Origin: Betaproteobacteria bacterium
GTDB taxonomy: Bacteria > Pseudomonadota > Gammaproteobacteria > Burkholderiales > CAIKXV01
Assembly (NCBI GenBank): GCA_021298815.1
Contig: JAJTHE010000064.1
Span: forward strand, 1 to 40,522
Reading direction: 5' to 3'
Length of the DNA stretch: 40,522 bases
Every line of letters begins with the position of its first letter. The first letter of the stretch is position 1. The translations under genes and the position numbers were made by a program. This document shows positions 7,971 through 18,043 of the stretch, in pieces. Below the pieces are notes generated by a model. That model ran no database searches. It had not been told where the DNA came from and was given only the letters and a program-made list of their open reading frames with translations.

Positions 7971-9476
7971 TCATGCCGCGGCCGGCTGCGCCACGAGCCT
8001 GCGCAGCAGCGGTGCAACGAACGGGATCGAGAGTGCAAGTACGCTCGCGGCAAGCAGCGAGATGCAGATCGGGCTGCGCACGAAGACGCCCGGGTCCGCG
8101 CCGGAGATGGTCATCGCCTGCCGGAACGACTGCTCCATCATGCCACCGAGCACGAGCGACAGCACGAGCGGCGCGACCGGGACCGCCAGCTTGCGGAACA
8201 CGTAGCCGATCACGCCGAAGCCGAGCGCGAGGTAGAGCTCGAAGATGTTGCCGTTGACCGCGAAGATGCCGATCGCCGAGATCGACACCACCATCGGCAG
8301 CAGCAGCCCGATCGGGATGTAGAGCAGGCGGACGAATACGCCGACCAGCGGCAGGTTCAGGACCAGCAGGACCAGGTTTCCGATGTACATGCTGGCGATG
8401 AGCCCCCAGACCAGGTCGGGCCGCTTCTCGAACAGCAGCGGCCCGGGCTGCAGGCCGTACATGATGAACGCCGCGAGCAGCACGGCGGTCGACCCGGAGC
8501 CGGGCACGCCCAGCGTGAGCAGCGGCACCATCGCGCCGCCGGTGGAGGCGTTGTTCGCCGCCTCGGGGCCGGCCACGCCTTCGATCATGCCGGTGCCGAA
8601 CTTCGCCTTCTCGCGCGAGAGCATGCGCTCGACGCTGTAGGACAGGATGGTGGCGATGGTCGCGCCGGCGCCGGGCAGCACGCCCTTGAAGAAGCCGATG
8701 CCGGTGCCGCGCAGGATCGGCATCACCGAGCGCCGCCATTCCTCGCGGGTGAGCCACAGGCTGCCCGACATGCGGATGATCTCGGAGCGTCCCTTGAGCA
8801 GGTCCTCCAGGCCGGAGAACACCTCGGCGATCGCGAACAGGCCGACCACGACCACGATGAAGCCGATGCCATCCTGCAACTCGGGCAGGTCGAAGGTGAA
8901 GCGCTGCTGTCCGCTCTGCAGGTCGATGCCGATGGTCGCGAACATCAGCCCGAGGAACATCGACAGCAGGCCCTTGGCGAGCGAAGGCCCGGTCAGCGCG
9001 GCCACCGACGTCATCGCGAACAGCATCAGCGTGAAGTACTCGGCCGGCCCGAACTTCAGGGCGAAGCCGGCGAGCGGCACCGCCAGCAGCGACAGCAGCA
9101 CCACCGAGATGGTGCCTGCCACGAACGAGGCGATCGCCGAGATCGCCAGCGCCGCGCCGGCGCGGCCGCTGCGCGCCATCGCGTAGCCGTCGAGCGCGGT
9201 CATCACCGACGAGGATTCGCCCGGCGTGTTGATCAGGATCGACGTGGTCGACCCGCCGTACATCGCGCCGTAGTAGATGCCGCACAGCATGATCAGCGAG
9301 GAGGTCGGCTCGATGCCGTAGGTGATCGGCAGCAGCAGCGCGATCGCGGCGGCCGGTCCGATGCCGGGCAGCACCCCGATCACCGTGCCGAGCAGGCAAC
9401 CGAGGAACACATAGGCGAGGTTGAGCGGCTGGGCCGCGACCGAGAAGCCGTGCAGCAGGTGGTCGAAGGCGTCCAA
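7971..9476 (-). CDS. tctA: Tripartite tricarboxylate transporter large membrane subunit TctA
   Basis: Large polytopic inner-membrane subunit of a TTT transporter, driven by an ion gradient and fed by a Bug-type binding protein. It has 501 residues and about a dozen hydrophobic segments, with the family motifs GVLPGIGPA near residue 35-43, YGGSTTSILINTPGE, LPGAGATIA, EAANNAS and LGVPGSGSTA. The start is a TTG (9474-9476) without a clear Shine-Dalgarno. It is kept because the protein then begins MDAFDHLLHGFSVA, as family members do; translation may be coupled to tctB, which ends 19 bases upstream. Confidence 0.94.
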   Translation of the reverse strand: MDAFDHLLHGFSVAAQPLNLAYVFLGCLLGTVIGVLPGIGPAAAIALLLPITYGIEPTSSLIMLCGIYYGAMYGGSTTSILINTPGESSSVMTALDGYAMARSGRAGAALAISAIASFVAGTISVVLLSLLAVPLAGFALKFGPAEYFTLMLFAMTSVAALTGPSLAKGLLSMFLGLMFATIGIDLQSGQQRFTFDLPELQDGIGFIVVVVGLFAIAEVFSGLEDLLKGRSEIIRMSGSLWLTREEWRRSVMPILRGTGIGFFKGVLPGAGATIATILSYSVERMLSREKAKFGTGMIEGVAGPEAANNASTGGAMVPLLTLGVPGSGSTAVLLAAFIMYGLQPGPLLFEKRPDLVWGLIASMYIGNLVLLVLNLPLVGVFVRLLYIPIGLLLPMVVSISAIGIFAVNGNIFELYLALGFGVIGYVFRKLAVPVAPLVLSLVLGGMMEQSFRQAMTISGADPGVFVRSPICISLLAASVLALSIPFVAPLLRRLVAQPAAA

Positions 9477-9495
9477 GGGTGGCGTCGTCCCCGCG

Positions 9496-10014
9496 TCAGA
9501 AGGGCAGGATGCCCTGCGGCAGCCGCACCGAGAGCACGCGCGTGAACAGTACCCATGCGCCGATGGTGAAGCCTGCCGCCGTGCACAGGTTGGCGACCCT
9601 GTGGCCGGCGTTGAACACGGACATCAGGCCGGCCAGGAACACGGCGGTGGAGAGCACGAACCCGGCCCGCTCGAACACGAAGAAGTACAGCGCGGTCCAT
9701 GCCGTGATGCCGGCCACCATCAGCGTGGAGCGCAGGTCGAACGGCTGGTTGCCCTCCAGCAGCACCGGCACCCGGCCGTCGCGCGTGCGCCAGAGGTCGA
9801 CCACCATCAGCAGCGCGCACAGGAACAGCCCGCCGCTGACCAGGATCGGGAAGATCTTCGGACCCAGCGGGTCGGCCAGTTCCGGGTAAGGCAGCTCGAG
9901 CGTGGCGCGCAGGTAGGCTGCTGCGGTCGCCAGCGTGGCAACCAGCAGCAGCACTGCGGGCAGGCGGCGCAGCGCCGGTGCGGGCGCCGCCGGCTTCGCG
10001 GAGGAGGCGTTCAA
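9496..10014 (-). CDS. tctB: Tripartite tricarboxylate transporter small membrane subunit TctB
   Basis: Small membrane subunit that partners TctA. It has 172 residues and about four membrane segments: roughly 17-37, 53-72, 98-117 and a C-terminal pair ending in LGVLFTRVLSV-like sequence. The motif DPLGPKIFPILV after the first membrane segment is typical of TctB. The start is TTG at 10014, ten bases after the upstream Bug gene stops, with only a weak CAGGT upstream. Position between a Bug gene and tctA supports the name strongly. Confidence 0.88.
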   Translation of the reverse strand: MNASSAKPAAPAPALRRLPAVLLLVATLATAAAYLRATLELPYPELADPLGPKIFPILVSGGLFLCALLMVVDLWRTRDGRVPVLLEGNQPFDLRSTLMVAGITAWTALYFFVFERAGFVLSTAVFLAGLMSVFNAGHRVANLCTAAGFTIGAWVLFTRVLSVRLPQGILPF

Positions 10015-10024
10015 CGGACCTGCG

Positions 10025-11068
10025 TCACTGTCCGGCCTTCAGTGCACCGAGGTCGGACATGATGCTGCGCGCTTCCTCGTGCTCCCTCTTCATGAAGGCG
10101 GCTGCCTCGCGCGACGGCATGAAGCCGAACTCCCAGCCGTTCTCCGCGACGAACTTCTTCCACTCGGGCGTCTTCATCGTGCGCGCGAACACGTCGTCCC
10201 AGAAGTCGATCTGGCCCTGGGTCATGCCGCGCGGCCCGAGGAACACGTACCAGCTGTCCTGGATCACGTCGAAGCCCATCTCGCGGAAGGTCGGCACGTC
10301 GGGCATGCTCGCCGCGCGCTTGGGCGAGGAGATGCCGAGGATGCGCATCTTGCCCGACTGCATGTGGGGCACCGCGTTGTTGGATGCGTTGACCATCGCG
10401 TCGATATGCCCGCCGAGCACGTTGGTGGCCGCCTCGGCGCCGCCGCCGAAGGTGACCATGCGCAGCTTGCGTGGATCGGAGCCGACCGCCCGGGCGAGCA
10501 GCGCCACCACGAAGTGGTTGGTGCTGGCCAGCGTGCTGCCGGGCGAGATCGTGAGCGAGGCGGGATCCTTGCGCAGCCGGTCGGCGAAATCCTTCAGCGT
10601 CTTTATCGGCGATTCGGTGCGCACCGACAGCGACACCGGCTCGGTGCCGATGTACGGCAGCACGGTCATGTCGTTGTACGTGAGGTTGGTGCGGCCCGCG
10701 AGCTGGTTGGTGAGGATGCCGGCCTGCGCGATCGCGATGTAGTGGCCGTCGCCGGCCTTCTGGCTCACGTAGGTGTAGGCGAGGGTGCCGCCACCGCCGA
10801 CGCGGTTGGCCACCACCGCGTCGACGATCTTGTTGTCGGCCCAGATCTTCTGCAGCGCGCGCGCCGCCTTGTCGTTGCCGCCGCCGGGCGAGGCGAACAC
10901 GACCAGTTCGACCGTGCGGCTGGGCTTCCAGCCCTGTGCCTGCGCCGGCGCCGTGGACAGCGAGAAGCCGAGCAGCGTGCCGGACGCGAGCGCGGCCATG
11001 CGCAGCATCGTGCGCCGGGTGGATGCGACCAGCGGCAGTTTTCGTGACATGCGGGAATCGGGGTGCAT
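10025..11068 (-). CDS. Bug/TctC-family tripartite tricarboxylate transporter substrate-binding protein (copy 1)
   Basis: Periplasmic solute-binding subunit and first gene of the operon. ATG 11068 is chosen for GGAG seven bases upstream and gives 347 residues; ATG at 11050 lacks a ribosome site. A long twin-positive n-region (STRRTMLR) precedes a hydrophobic core and a cleavage site near APAQAQ. Mature motifs include VELVVFASPGGGNDKAARA and SPKRAASMPDVPTFREMGFD. The sequence differs clearly from the other Bug protein in this operon, so the two are unlikely to bind the same ligand identically. Which ligand cannot be told. Confidence 0.92.
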   Translation of the reverse strand: MHPDSRMSRKLPLVASTRRTMLRMAALASGTLLGFSLSTAPAQAQGWKPSRTVELVVFASPGGGNDKAARALQKIWADNKIVDAVVANRVGGGGTLAYTYVSQKAGDGHYIAIAQAGILTNQLAGRTNLTYNDMTVLPYIGTEPVSLSVRTESPIKTLKDFADRLRKDPASLTISPGSTLASTNHFVVALLARAVGSDPRKLRMVTFGGGAEAATNVLGGHIDAMVNASNNAVPHMQSGKMRILGISSPKRAASMPDVPTFREMGFDVIQDSWYVFLGPRGMTQGQIDFWDDVFARTMKTPEWKKFVAENGWEFGFMPSREAAAFMKREHEEARSIMSDLGALKAGQ

Positions 11069-11170
11069 TGTGCTGCTCCGTCGTTCAGGGGACGCCCGGC
11101 CGCGAGGCTGCGGGCAGCGGACGGCGGATTCTGCAAGCAATCGGTGTACCACTGCAATCCCGGGCGTGCG

Positions 11171-11949
<779 letters not shown>

Positions 11950-11953
<4 letters not shown>

Positions 11954-13224
11954 ATCCGGATCGCCTGTGCCGGGTCGAGGCGCGCCGCGCGCCGCGCGGG
12001 AAGCGCGGCGGAGATCACGCCGAGCACGACCGCCCCGAGCGTCGTGTAGGCGTAGAGCGGGAAGTCGAGGTGCGCGGAGAACAGCCGGCTGCCATCGGCC
12101 GACGTCAGTATCCCGCTCATGAACTGCGCCAGCGCATAGCCGATCGCGCAGCCCAGCAGGGCGCCGATCAGTCCGATGATCGCGCCCTGCACCAGGAACA
12201 CGCGCAGCACGCGGCCGCGCGAGGTGCCCATCGCGCGCAGGATGCCGATCTCGCGCGTCTTCTGCACCACGGCCACCATCAGCACGCTGGCGACGCCGAT
12301 CGCCACCACCAGCCCGAACGTGAAGCGGATCATGCGCGTCATCAGCGTCTGGTTCGACAGCGCCACCATGAGCTGCTGGTTGGTGCGGATCCAGCTCTCG
12401 ACCAGGTGCGGGATGGTGCGCGACAGCTCGTCGGCCACGCGTTGCGCATTCCACAGGTCGTCCACCGTGATCTCGATGCTGGTGACGCCGCCGGGCAGTG
12501 CATGCAGCGCCTGCGCGGTCGCCAGTCCGACGAAGGCATAGAGCTGGTTGAGGTTCTTGGCCCCGAGGTCGAAGATGCCGCGCACCCTGTAGGTGTCGCC
12601 GGCGGAGGTCGGGGTCGACAGGCGCACCGTGTCGCCGACGCCGACGCCGAGGTCTTCGGCGAGGTCGCGCCCGAGCAGCACGTCGCCGGGGTCCACCTGC
12701 AGGGTGCCGGCGACCAGCTTCCGGTCGAGCCGGGTCACCGCGGCGTAGGGCTGGGCGACGATGCCGATGATGCTGAGCGACTTGTTCGAGGCGCCGCGGG
12801 TCACCAGTCCGGGGCCTGAGACCAGCGGGGAGATCGCGCGCACGTCGGCGTTCTCTCGCAGCCGGGCCACCGTCGCCTGCCACTGGTCGATCGAGCGCAG
12901 GCGCTGGCCGCGCGGCTGCACGTCGGACAGCACGACCGGCGCAGCGGCCTGCGCGTCCGCCTGCAGGCTCCCCCCGGGGCTGGTGGCGGCCGGGCCCCCG
13001 GCGCTGCCCGGGCGCAGCGGCCTTGCCACTTCCTCCAGCGGCTTGATCGTCACGTGCGGCTGCACGCCTAGCGTGCGCTGCACGATGTCGCGCTGCAGGT
13101 CGCCGAGGAACCCGGTGATGAACACGATGAAGGCGATTCCGAGCGCGGCGCCGACGATGATCAGGGCCGTCTGCAGCCCGCCTTCGCGCAGGAAGCGCCA
13201 GGCGACGATCCACTCGAAGCGCAT
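11950..13224 (-). CDS. FtsX-type ABC transporter permease (LolCE/DevC-like)
   Basis: Inner-membrane permease of the MacB/FtsX superfamily. It has 424 residues: an N-terminal membrane helix (about 18-42), a large periplasmic domain (about 43-290) and three C-terminal helices with the MacB/FtsX cytoplasmic-loop motif TREIGILRAMGTSRGRVLR between the first two. It ends ARLDPAQAIRM, a common ending of this superfamily. ATG 13224 has AGGA nine bases upstream. It lies between the HlyD adaptor and the ATPase in one operon. A short insert rich in Pro/Gly/Ala (about 70-95) is an oddity within the periplasmic domain. Confidence 0.9.
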
Positions 13225-13246
13225 CAGCGCAGGTCCTGCGCGGCGG

Positions 13247-14440
13247 TCATCGCACGCGCGCCCGTGCGCCGTCGGCCAGGCCGCGGGTGAGCAGCACCGT
13301 GTCGCCAGCCTCGAGCCCGGACAGTACCTCGACCTTCGCGCCGCCGCGGATGCCCAGGGTCACCGGCACCGTGGCCACCCGTCCGTCCTCCAGCCGCTGC
13401 ACCGTCGCACGGCCTTCGGCCTCGCGCACCGCCGCCGCCGGGACCACGCGTGCGCGGTCCTTGCTCGCCACCTCGATGTCGATCGACACCGTCATGTCGG
13501 CACGCAGGTAAGGAGGTGGCGCCGCCACCCGGAAGCGGCCCTCGACCGAGCCGCGCGAGGTGTCCACGCCCGGGCTCACGTAGTACAGCACCGCATCGAA
13601 GCGTTCGCCCGGGAAGGCGTCGCTGGAGGCGATCGCCCGGCTGCCTTCGCGCAGGTAGGGCAGGTTCCTCTCGTCGATCTGGGCGGTGAGCCGGGTCTCG
13701 CCGCGCGAGGCGATGACCAGCAGGCGCTTGGCCGAGGTGACGATGTCGCCCGGCTCCACGCTGCGCACCAGGACCGTGCCGGGCACCGAGGCGCGGATCA
13801 CCGTCTGTGCCAGCTTCGCCTCGGCCAGCTCGCGTGCAGCGGCCGCCTCGCGCAGGCGCACCACGGCATCGCGCGCGGCGACGCCGGTGCTGCCCTGCGC
13901 CCGCCGCTGGGTACGTGCCGACTCGACCTGGCTGCGCGCGACGGCCACCTGGCGCTCGGCATCGTCGAGCCGGGCATCGCTGATGAAGCCCTTGTCGCGC
14001 AGTGCCCGCTGGCGCTGGTAGTCCGCCTCGGCGAAGCGCAGCTGCGCTTCGGACTGCGCCAGCGCGTCCGCCGACTGCGGCAGGGACAGTTCGGCGACGC
14101 TGGCGATGCGGGTGCGCGCGGTCGCTTCGGCGGCCCGTGCCTGCTCGAGGCCGGCGCGCAGTTCCTGCGGGTCGAGCTCGATCAGTGGCTGGCCTGCCTC
14201 GACCACGTCGCCTTCGGTGACCCGGACCTGCGCGACGCGGCCGGTGATCACCGAGCCGATCTCGATGCGGTTGGGCGCCTGTACCCTGCCGCTGACCACG
14301 ATCGCGTGCACGATCGGGGCGTCCTCGGCACGCGCCACCTCGACCGCCGGTCCGCGCCACTTCATCCAGACCACGCCTGCCGCGGCCGCGGCGACCAGCA
14401 GCGCTACGATCCCGCCCGTGCCCCAGCGCGCCAGCTTCAT
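13247..14440 (-). CDS. HlyD/MacA-type periplasmic adaptor (membrane fusion) protein
   Basis: Adaptor that links an inner-membrane transporter to the outer membrane or periplasm. It has 397 residues: one N-terminal membrane anchor (about 8-27), a lipoyl half (VSGRVQAPNRIEIGSVITG), a long alpha-helical hairpin rich in Ala/Glu/Arg (about 95-220), the second lipoyl half (VIRASVPGTVLVRSVEPGD) and beta-barrel plus membrane-proximal domains ending GLEAGDTVLLTRGLADGA. It precedes the permease by 22 bases. Adaptor-permease-ATPase order is that of DevBCA and MacAB-like exporters. No outer-membrane channel gene lies nearby. Confidence 0.9.
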   Translation of the reverse strand: MKLARWGTGGIVALLVAAAAAGVVWMKWRGPAVEVARAEDAPIVHAIVVSGRVQAPNRIEIGSVITGRVAQVRVTEGDVVEAGQPLIELDPQELRAGLEQARAAEATARTRIASVAELSLPQSADALAQSEAQLRFAEADYQRQRALRDKGFISDARLDDAERQVAVARSQVESARTQRRAQGSTGVAARDAVVRLREAAAARELAEAKLAQTVIRASVPGTVLVRSVEPGDIVTSAKRLLVIASRGETRLTAQIDERNLPYLREGSRAIASSDAFPGERFDAVLYYVSPGVDTSRGSVEGRFRVAAPPPYLRADMTVSIDIEVASKDRARVVPAAAVREAEGRATVQRLEDGRVATVPVTLGIRGGAKVEVLSGLEAGDTVLLTRGLADGARARVR

Positions 14441-14453
14441 CGCGACACCTGCT

Positions 14454-15686
14454 TCACAGAAGCCGCGACAGGTCGCGCGCGCCCAGCCCGGGCAGGTCGA
14501 GGTCGCAGTGGCGCGAGATGGTCATCACCTTGAACAGCTCGCCCATTTCGGCCGGCGAAAGCAGTCGCTGCGCAGCGGCCGCCTGAGGCAGGTAACGGCC
14601 CGGCTGGTCGGCCGGTGTGCGGCCAAGCAGCCCGGCGATGCCCGCGTCCAGCAGGAAATGAGCCTGCGTGGTGTAGCCGGCGAGTCGGCCGCCGGCGCCG
14701 ATGGCGGCTTCGGCCACGGCGGTGAAATCCACATGGGCGGTGATGTCCTGCAACCCGGGCAGGAAGAACGGATCGGTGTGGGCATGCTGCCGATAGTGGC
14801 ACATCAGCGTGCCCTGCCGCCGCTGCGGGTGGTAGAACTCGGCCCGGCCGAAGCCGTAGTCGATGAACAGGGCGATGCCCGAGGCGAGGCGCTCGACCAG
14901 CGAGGCCGCCAGCGCGGCGGCGGCCGGCGCGACTTCCGACAGGTAGCCGGGCGCATCGGCCGGCACCGGCAGCCGCGACACCGCCGCCCGCAGACCGGCG
15001 TCCTCGATCGGCCGGTCCACCCAGACGAAGGCCGCGGGGGGCACGCCGTCGCCGGCCGGCGGGGGCGGAGGGGCCTGAGGGGCCGGAGGGGCCGCCGCCA
15101 CGCAGCGCTCGAGCGGGCCGTCCGGCGTCCAGTGCACCAGGTGCACCGGCACCACGTCCAGCACTTCGTTGGCGACGATCGCGCCGTGCACCGACGCGGG
15201 CAGCGCATCCAGCCAGCGGATGCGCGCGAGCAGTGCCGGATGGCGGGCGGCGATCGCCTCGCGCTGGCGTGCCCGCAGTTCGCCGCTCAGCTCGAGGATC
15301 GTGTAGTGCGCGGGCAATGCGTCCAGTTCCTGCAGGGTATCGAGCAGGTCGCAGGCCAGGCGGCCGGTGCCGGCGCCGAGTTCCAGCAGTTCCCGGCCCG
15401 GCGGGCGAAGCACCGGGGCCAGCGTGCGCGCGAGCGTATGGCCGAACAGCGGCGTCAGTTCCGGGGCGGTCGTGAAGTCGCCCGCCGCGCCGAACTTGCG
15501 CGCGCCACCGGTGTAGTAGCCGAGCCCGGGCTCGTACAGCGCCTGCTCCATGTAGCGCGAGAAGTCGATCGCGCCGCCGGCAGCGCCGATCGCGCCGCGG
15601 ATCCGGGCGGCCAGGGCACGGGACGCGGCGAGGGCGTCGGGCCCGGGTTCTGGCAGCGCCGCCAGCGGGCGGAGGGTGGATTGCAT
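14454..15686 (-). CDS. MidA/NDUFAF7-family SAM-dependent methyltransferase
   Basis: Class I methyltransferase of the COG1565 family; the mitochondrial relative methylates an arginine in respiratory complex I, while the bacterial substrate is not settled. It has 410 residues, with an N-terminal family motif ISFSRYMEQALYEP-like (DFSRYMEQALYEPGLGYY, about 41-58), SAM-binding ELGAGTGRL (102-110), then ANEVLDVVPVH and LFIDYGFGRAEFYHP. A proline/alanine-rich insert (about 194-215) interrupts the middle. ATG 15686 has no clear ribosome site. The stop is 13 bases before the HlyD gene, so it may head that operon, and it is divergent from the pteridine reductase. Confidence 0.87.
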   Translation of the reverse strand: MQSTLRPLAALPEPGPDALAASRALAARIRGAIGAAGGAIDFSRYMEQALYEPGLGYYTGGARKFGAAGDFTTAPELTPLFGHTLARTLAPVLRPPGRELLELGAGTGRLACDLLDTLQELDALPAHYTILELSGELRARQREAIAARHPALLARIRWLDALPASVHGAIVANEVLDVVPVHLVHWTPDGPLERCVAAAPPAPQAPPPPPAGDGVPPAAFVWVDRPIEDAGLRAAVSRLPVPADAPGYLSEVAPAAAALAASLVERLASGIALFIDYGFGRAEFYHPQRRQGTLMCHYRQHAHTDPFFLPGLQDITAHVDFTAVAEAAIGAGGRLAGYTTQAHFLLDAGIAGLLGRTPADQPGRYLPQAAAAQRLLSPAEMGELFKVMTISRHCDLDLPGLGARDLSRLL

Positions 15687-15781
15687 CGGCAGGAGCGTCG
15701 GTTGCGCACGGTCGCGCGCGAAGGGCGTGCTGGGGCGTACGAGGGCGTACGGGGGGCGGTTGCGGGATGCCCGGGGACAAG

Positions 15782-15795
15782 GATTCCCGGGAATC
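15782..15795. promoter_or_regulatory. Perfect 14-base palindrome in the divergent midA-like / pteridine reductase intergenic region
   Basis: GATTCCCGGGAATC reads identically on both strands and lies 26 bases before the ATG at 15821. Its place in a 134-base divergent promoter region makes it a possible operator, but nothing else ties it to a regulator. Confidence 0.3.
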
Positions 15796-15820
15796 GTGGC
15801 CTGGCCGGACGCGAGGTAAT

Positions 15821-16591
15821 ATGTCGATTGAACTACGGGAGCGTGCAGCGGTGCAAGGACAGGTGGTACTGATCACGGGCGGGGCGAAAAGGGTGGGGGC
15901 CGCCATCTGCCGCAGCCTGCATGCCGCGGGCGCGAGCCTGATGGTCCACTATCGCAGTTCGACGAAGGAAGCGCACGCGCTGCAGGACGAACTGAACGCG
16001 GTGCGGGCCGATTCGGTGGCGCTGACCCGTGCCGACATCCTCAAGCTGTCCAGCCTGCCGTCGCTGGTGAACGATACCGTCGAGCGTTTCGGCAAGCTCG
16101 ACGTGCTGATCAACAACGCGTCGAGCTTCTACGCGTCGCCGGTCGGCGAGATCACCGAGCAGGCCTGGGACGACCTGATGGGCACCAACCTGAAGGCGCC
16201 GCTGTTCCTCTCCCAGGCCGCGGCGCCGCACCTGCGCCGGTCGCACGGCTGCATCGTCAACATCGTCGACATCCATGCCGAACGGCCGCTTAAGAACTAC
16301 CTGGTCTACAACGCGGCCAAGGGTGGACTGGTCACGCTGACCCGGTCGCTCGCGCGCGAGCTCGGCCCCGAGGTGCGGGTCAATGCAGTGGCGCCGGGTG
16401 CGATCATGTGGCCGGAGGACGGCGAGTGGCAGGACGAGGTGTCGCGCCAGCGCATCATCAGCTCCAGCCTGCTCAAGCGGGTCGGCGAGCCCGAGGACAT
16501 CGCACGCGCGGTGAACTTCCTGGTCAACGACGCGCCGTACATCACCGGCCAGATCCTGGCGGTCGATGGCGGCCGCAACGTGCACATCTGA
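15821..16591 (+). CDS. Pteridine reductase-type short-chain dehydrogenase
   Basis: Classical SDR that most resembles pteridine reductase, which reduces dihydro-pterins or folates with NADPH. It has 256 residues: TGGAKRVG cofactor loop (19-26, with the Lys-Arg typical of NADPH-using pteridine reductases), NNAS motif (LINNASSFY), catalytic YNAAK and a C-terminal DGGRN. The stretch [13 protein letters not shown] is characteristic of bacterial pteridine reductases. ATG 15821 has GAGGT close upstream. It leads a tight cluster with the DHCW cupin (2-base gap) and ttcA. FolM-like function is plausible but unproven. Confidence 0.88.
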   Translation: MSIELRERAAVQGQVVLITGGAKRVGAAICRSLHAAGASLMVHYRSSTKEAHALQDELNAVRADSVALTRADILKLSSLPSLVNDTVERFGKLDVLINNASSFYASPVGEITEQAWDDLMGTNLKAPLFLSQAAAPHLRRSHGCIVNIVDIHAERPLKNYLVYNAAKGGLVTLTRSLARELGPEVRVNAVAPGAIMWPEDGEWQDEVSRQRIISSSLLKRVGEPEDIARAVNFLVNDAPYITGQILAVDGGRNVHI

Positions 16592-16593
16592 AC

Positions 16594-16923
16594 ATGGAGA
16601 TGTCCGGCATCCCGTTCGGGATCACCGACTGGAACAAGGTCGAGCGCACCGAGCACGACGCTACCACCGGCACCGCCTACTGGCGCACGCGCGAGTTCGG
16701 CGGCATCCGGGTGCGCGTGGTCGAGTACTCGCCCGGCTACATGGCCGACCACTGGTGCCGCAAGGGGCACATCCTGTTCTGCATCGCCGGCCAGCTCGAC
16801 ACCGAGCTGGAAGACGGCCGGACCTTCACGCTGAAGCCGGGCATGAGCTACCAGGTGGCCGACGGCGCCGAGGCGCACCGGTCCTCCACCGATGTCGGTG
16901 CCACGCTCTACATCGTCGACTGA
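16594..16923 (+). CDS. DHCW-motif cupin-fold protein
   Basis: Small single-domain cupin of 109 residues named after its DHWC/DHCW-type core, here [13 protein letters not shown] (from about residue 51). The closing half ([20 protein letters not shown]) forms the second cupin motif. Histidines and a cysteine in the core could bind a metal, but the reaction of this family is not known to me. It begins two bases after the reductase stop and ends two bases before ttcA, so the three are co-transcribed. ATG 16594 and ATG 16600 are both possible starts. Confidence 0.8.
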   Translation: MEMSGIPFGITDWNKVERTEHDATTGTAYWRTREFGGIRVRVVEYSPGYMADHWCRKGHILFCIAGQLDTELEDGRTFTLKPGMSYQVADGAEAHRSSTDVGATLYIVD

Positions 16924-16925
16924 CC

Positions 16926-17864
16926 ATGAACGCACCCGACCCGAAACTGCTGGAGCGCCAGCGCCGCGAAGCGATCAAGCTCGAGAAGCGGCTGTGCCGG
17001 CTCACCGGCCAGGCGATCGGCGACTTCGGCATGATCGAAGCGGGCGACCGGGTGATGGTCTGCCTGTCCGGCGGCAAGGACAGCTACGGCCTGCTCGACA
17101 TCCTCATGAAGCTGCGCGAGCGCGCGCCGATCGACTTCGAGATCGTCGCGGTCAACCTCGACCAGCGGCATCCCGGCTTCCCCGAGCACATCCTGCCCGA
17201 GTACCTCACCGCGCTGGGCGTACCGTTCCGGATCGAGGTGCAGGACACCTACTCCATCGTCAAGCGGGTGATCCCCGAGGGCAAGACGATGTGCTCGCTC
17301 TGCTCGCGCCTGCGGCGGGGCGTGCTGTACCGGGTGGCCTCGGAGCTGGGCGCGACGAAGATCGCGCTCGGCCACCATCGCGACGACATCCTCGAGACCT
17401 TCTTCCTGAACCTGTTCTTCGGCGGCAAGCTCAAGTCGATGCCGCCGAAGCTGGTGTCCGACGACGGCAGGCACGTGGTCATCCGGCCGCTGGCCTATGC
17501 CTGCGAGGACGACCTCGAGGCCTATGCCCGCCTGCGCGCGTTCCCGATCATCCCGTGCGACCTGTGCGGCTCGCAGGAGACGCTGCAGCGCAAGCAGGTG
17601 AAGGCGATGCTGCGCGAGTGGGACAGGCGCAACCCGGGCCGGGTCGAGACCATCTTCCGCAGCCTGATGAAGGTGGTGCCCTCGCACCTGCTCGACCGTG
17701 GCCTGTTCGACTTCGCGGCGGTGGCCGCGGACGGCCGGCTTGCAGATCTCGTCGCCGCGGACATCGGCTTCGACGTCGACCACGACCTGGAGCGTGCGAT
17801 CGGCACGGCCGAGGCTGTTGCGCAGCGGCCTGCCGGGCCGACGATCCCGCTGCATCGCATGTAG
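16926..17864 (+). CDS. ttcA: tRNA 2-thiocytidine(32) synthetase TtcA
   Basis: Fe-S dependent enzyme that thiolates cytidine 32 of certain tRNAs using ATP. It has 312 residues. The PP-loop SGGKDS is at 48-53. The two Cys pairs that hold the iron-sulfur cluster are present: CSLC (Cys123, Cys126) and CDLC (Cys211, Cys214). [19 protein letters not shown] is a further family hallmark. ATG 16926 follows the cupin stop by two bases. A C-terminal extension of about 40 residues (after LLDRGLFDF) is usual in betaproteobacterial TtcA. All key residues are intact. Confidence 0.96.
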   Translation: MNAPDPKLLERQRREAIKLEKRLCRLTGQAIGDFGMIEAGDRVMVCLSGGKDSYGLLDILMKLRERAPIDFEIVAVNLDQRHPGFPEHILPEYLTALGVPFRIEVQDTYSIVKRVIPEGKTMCSLCSRLRRGVLYRVASELGATKIALGHHRDDILETFFLNLFFGGKLKSMPPKLVSDDGRHVVIRPLAYACEDDLEAYARLRAFPIIPCDLCGSQETLQRKQVKAMLREWDRRNPGRVETIFRSLMKVVPSHLLDRGLFDFAAVAADGRLADLVAADIGFDVDHDLERAIGTAEAVAQRPAGPTIPLHRM

Positions 17865-18043
17865 GGCAACACCGGCCGGGGATGCATTGGCCAGCTTCCC
17901 GGTGCCGCGGGGGAATAGGCCGAACGGATCAATGCCGATCGCTCGGCAGGGTTGCTCTGCGGCGCGCGGCGGTTTGCGTTCCGAGAACATTTGTCAAAGC
18001 TTCGCCGGGTCGCACACTTTCCGGGCGCCACTGGAGCATCTTG

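Noticed and set aside
13225..13250. Eight-codon frame MTAAQDLR between the HlyD and permease genes
   Set aside because: It overlaps the HlyD stop and is too short to support as a gene, though it might help translational coupling.
17865..18043. Sigma-54 (-24/-12) promoter sought before the PEP-CTERM gene, as in some exosortase systems
   Set aside because: No GG-N10-GC element with a reasonable match was found here or before the other two CTERM genes.
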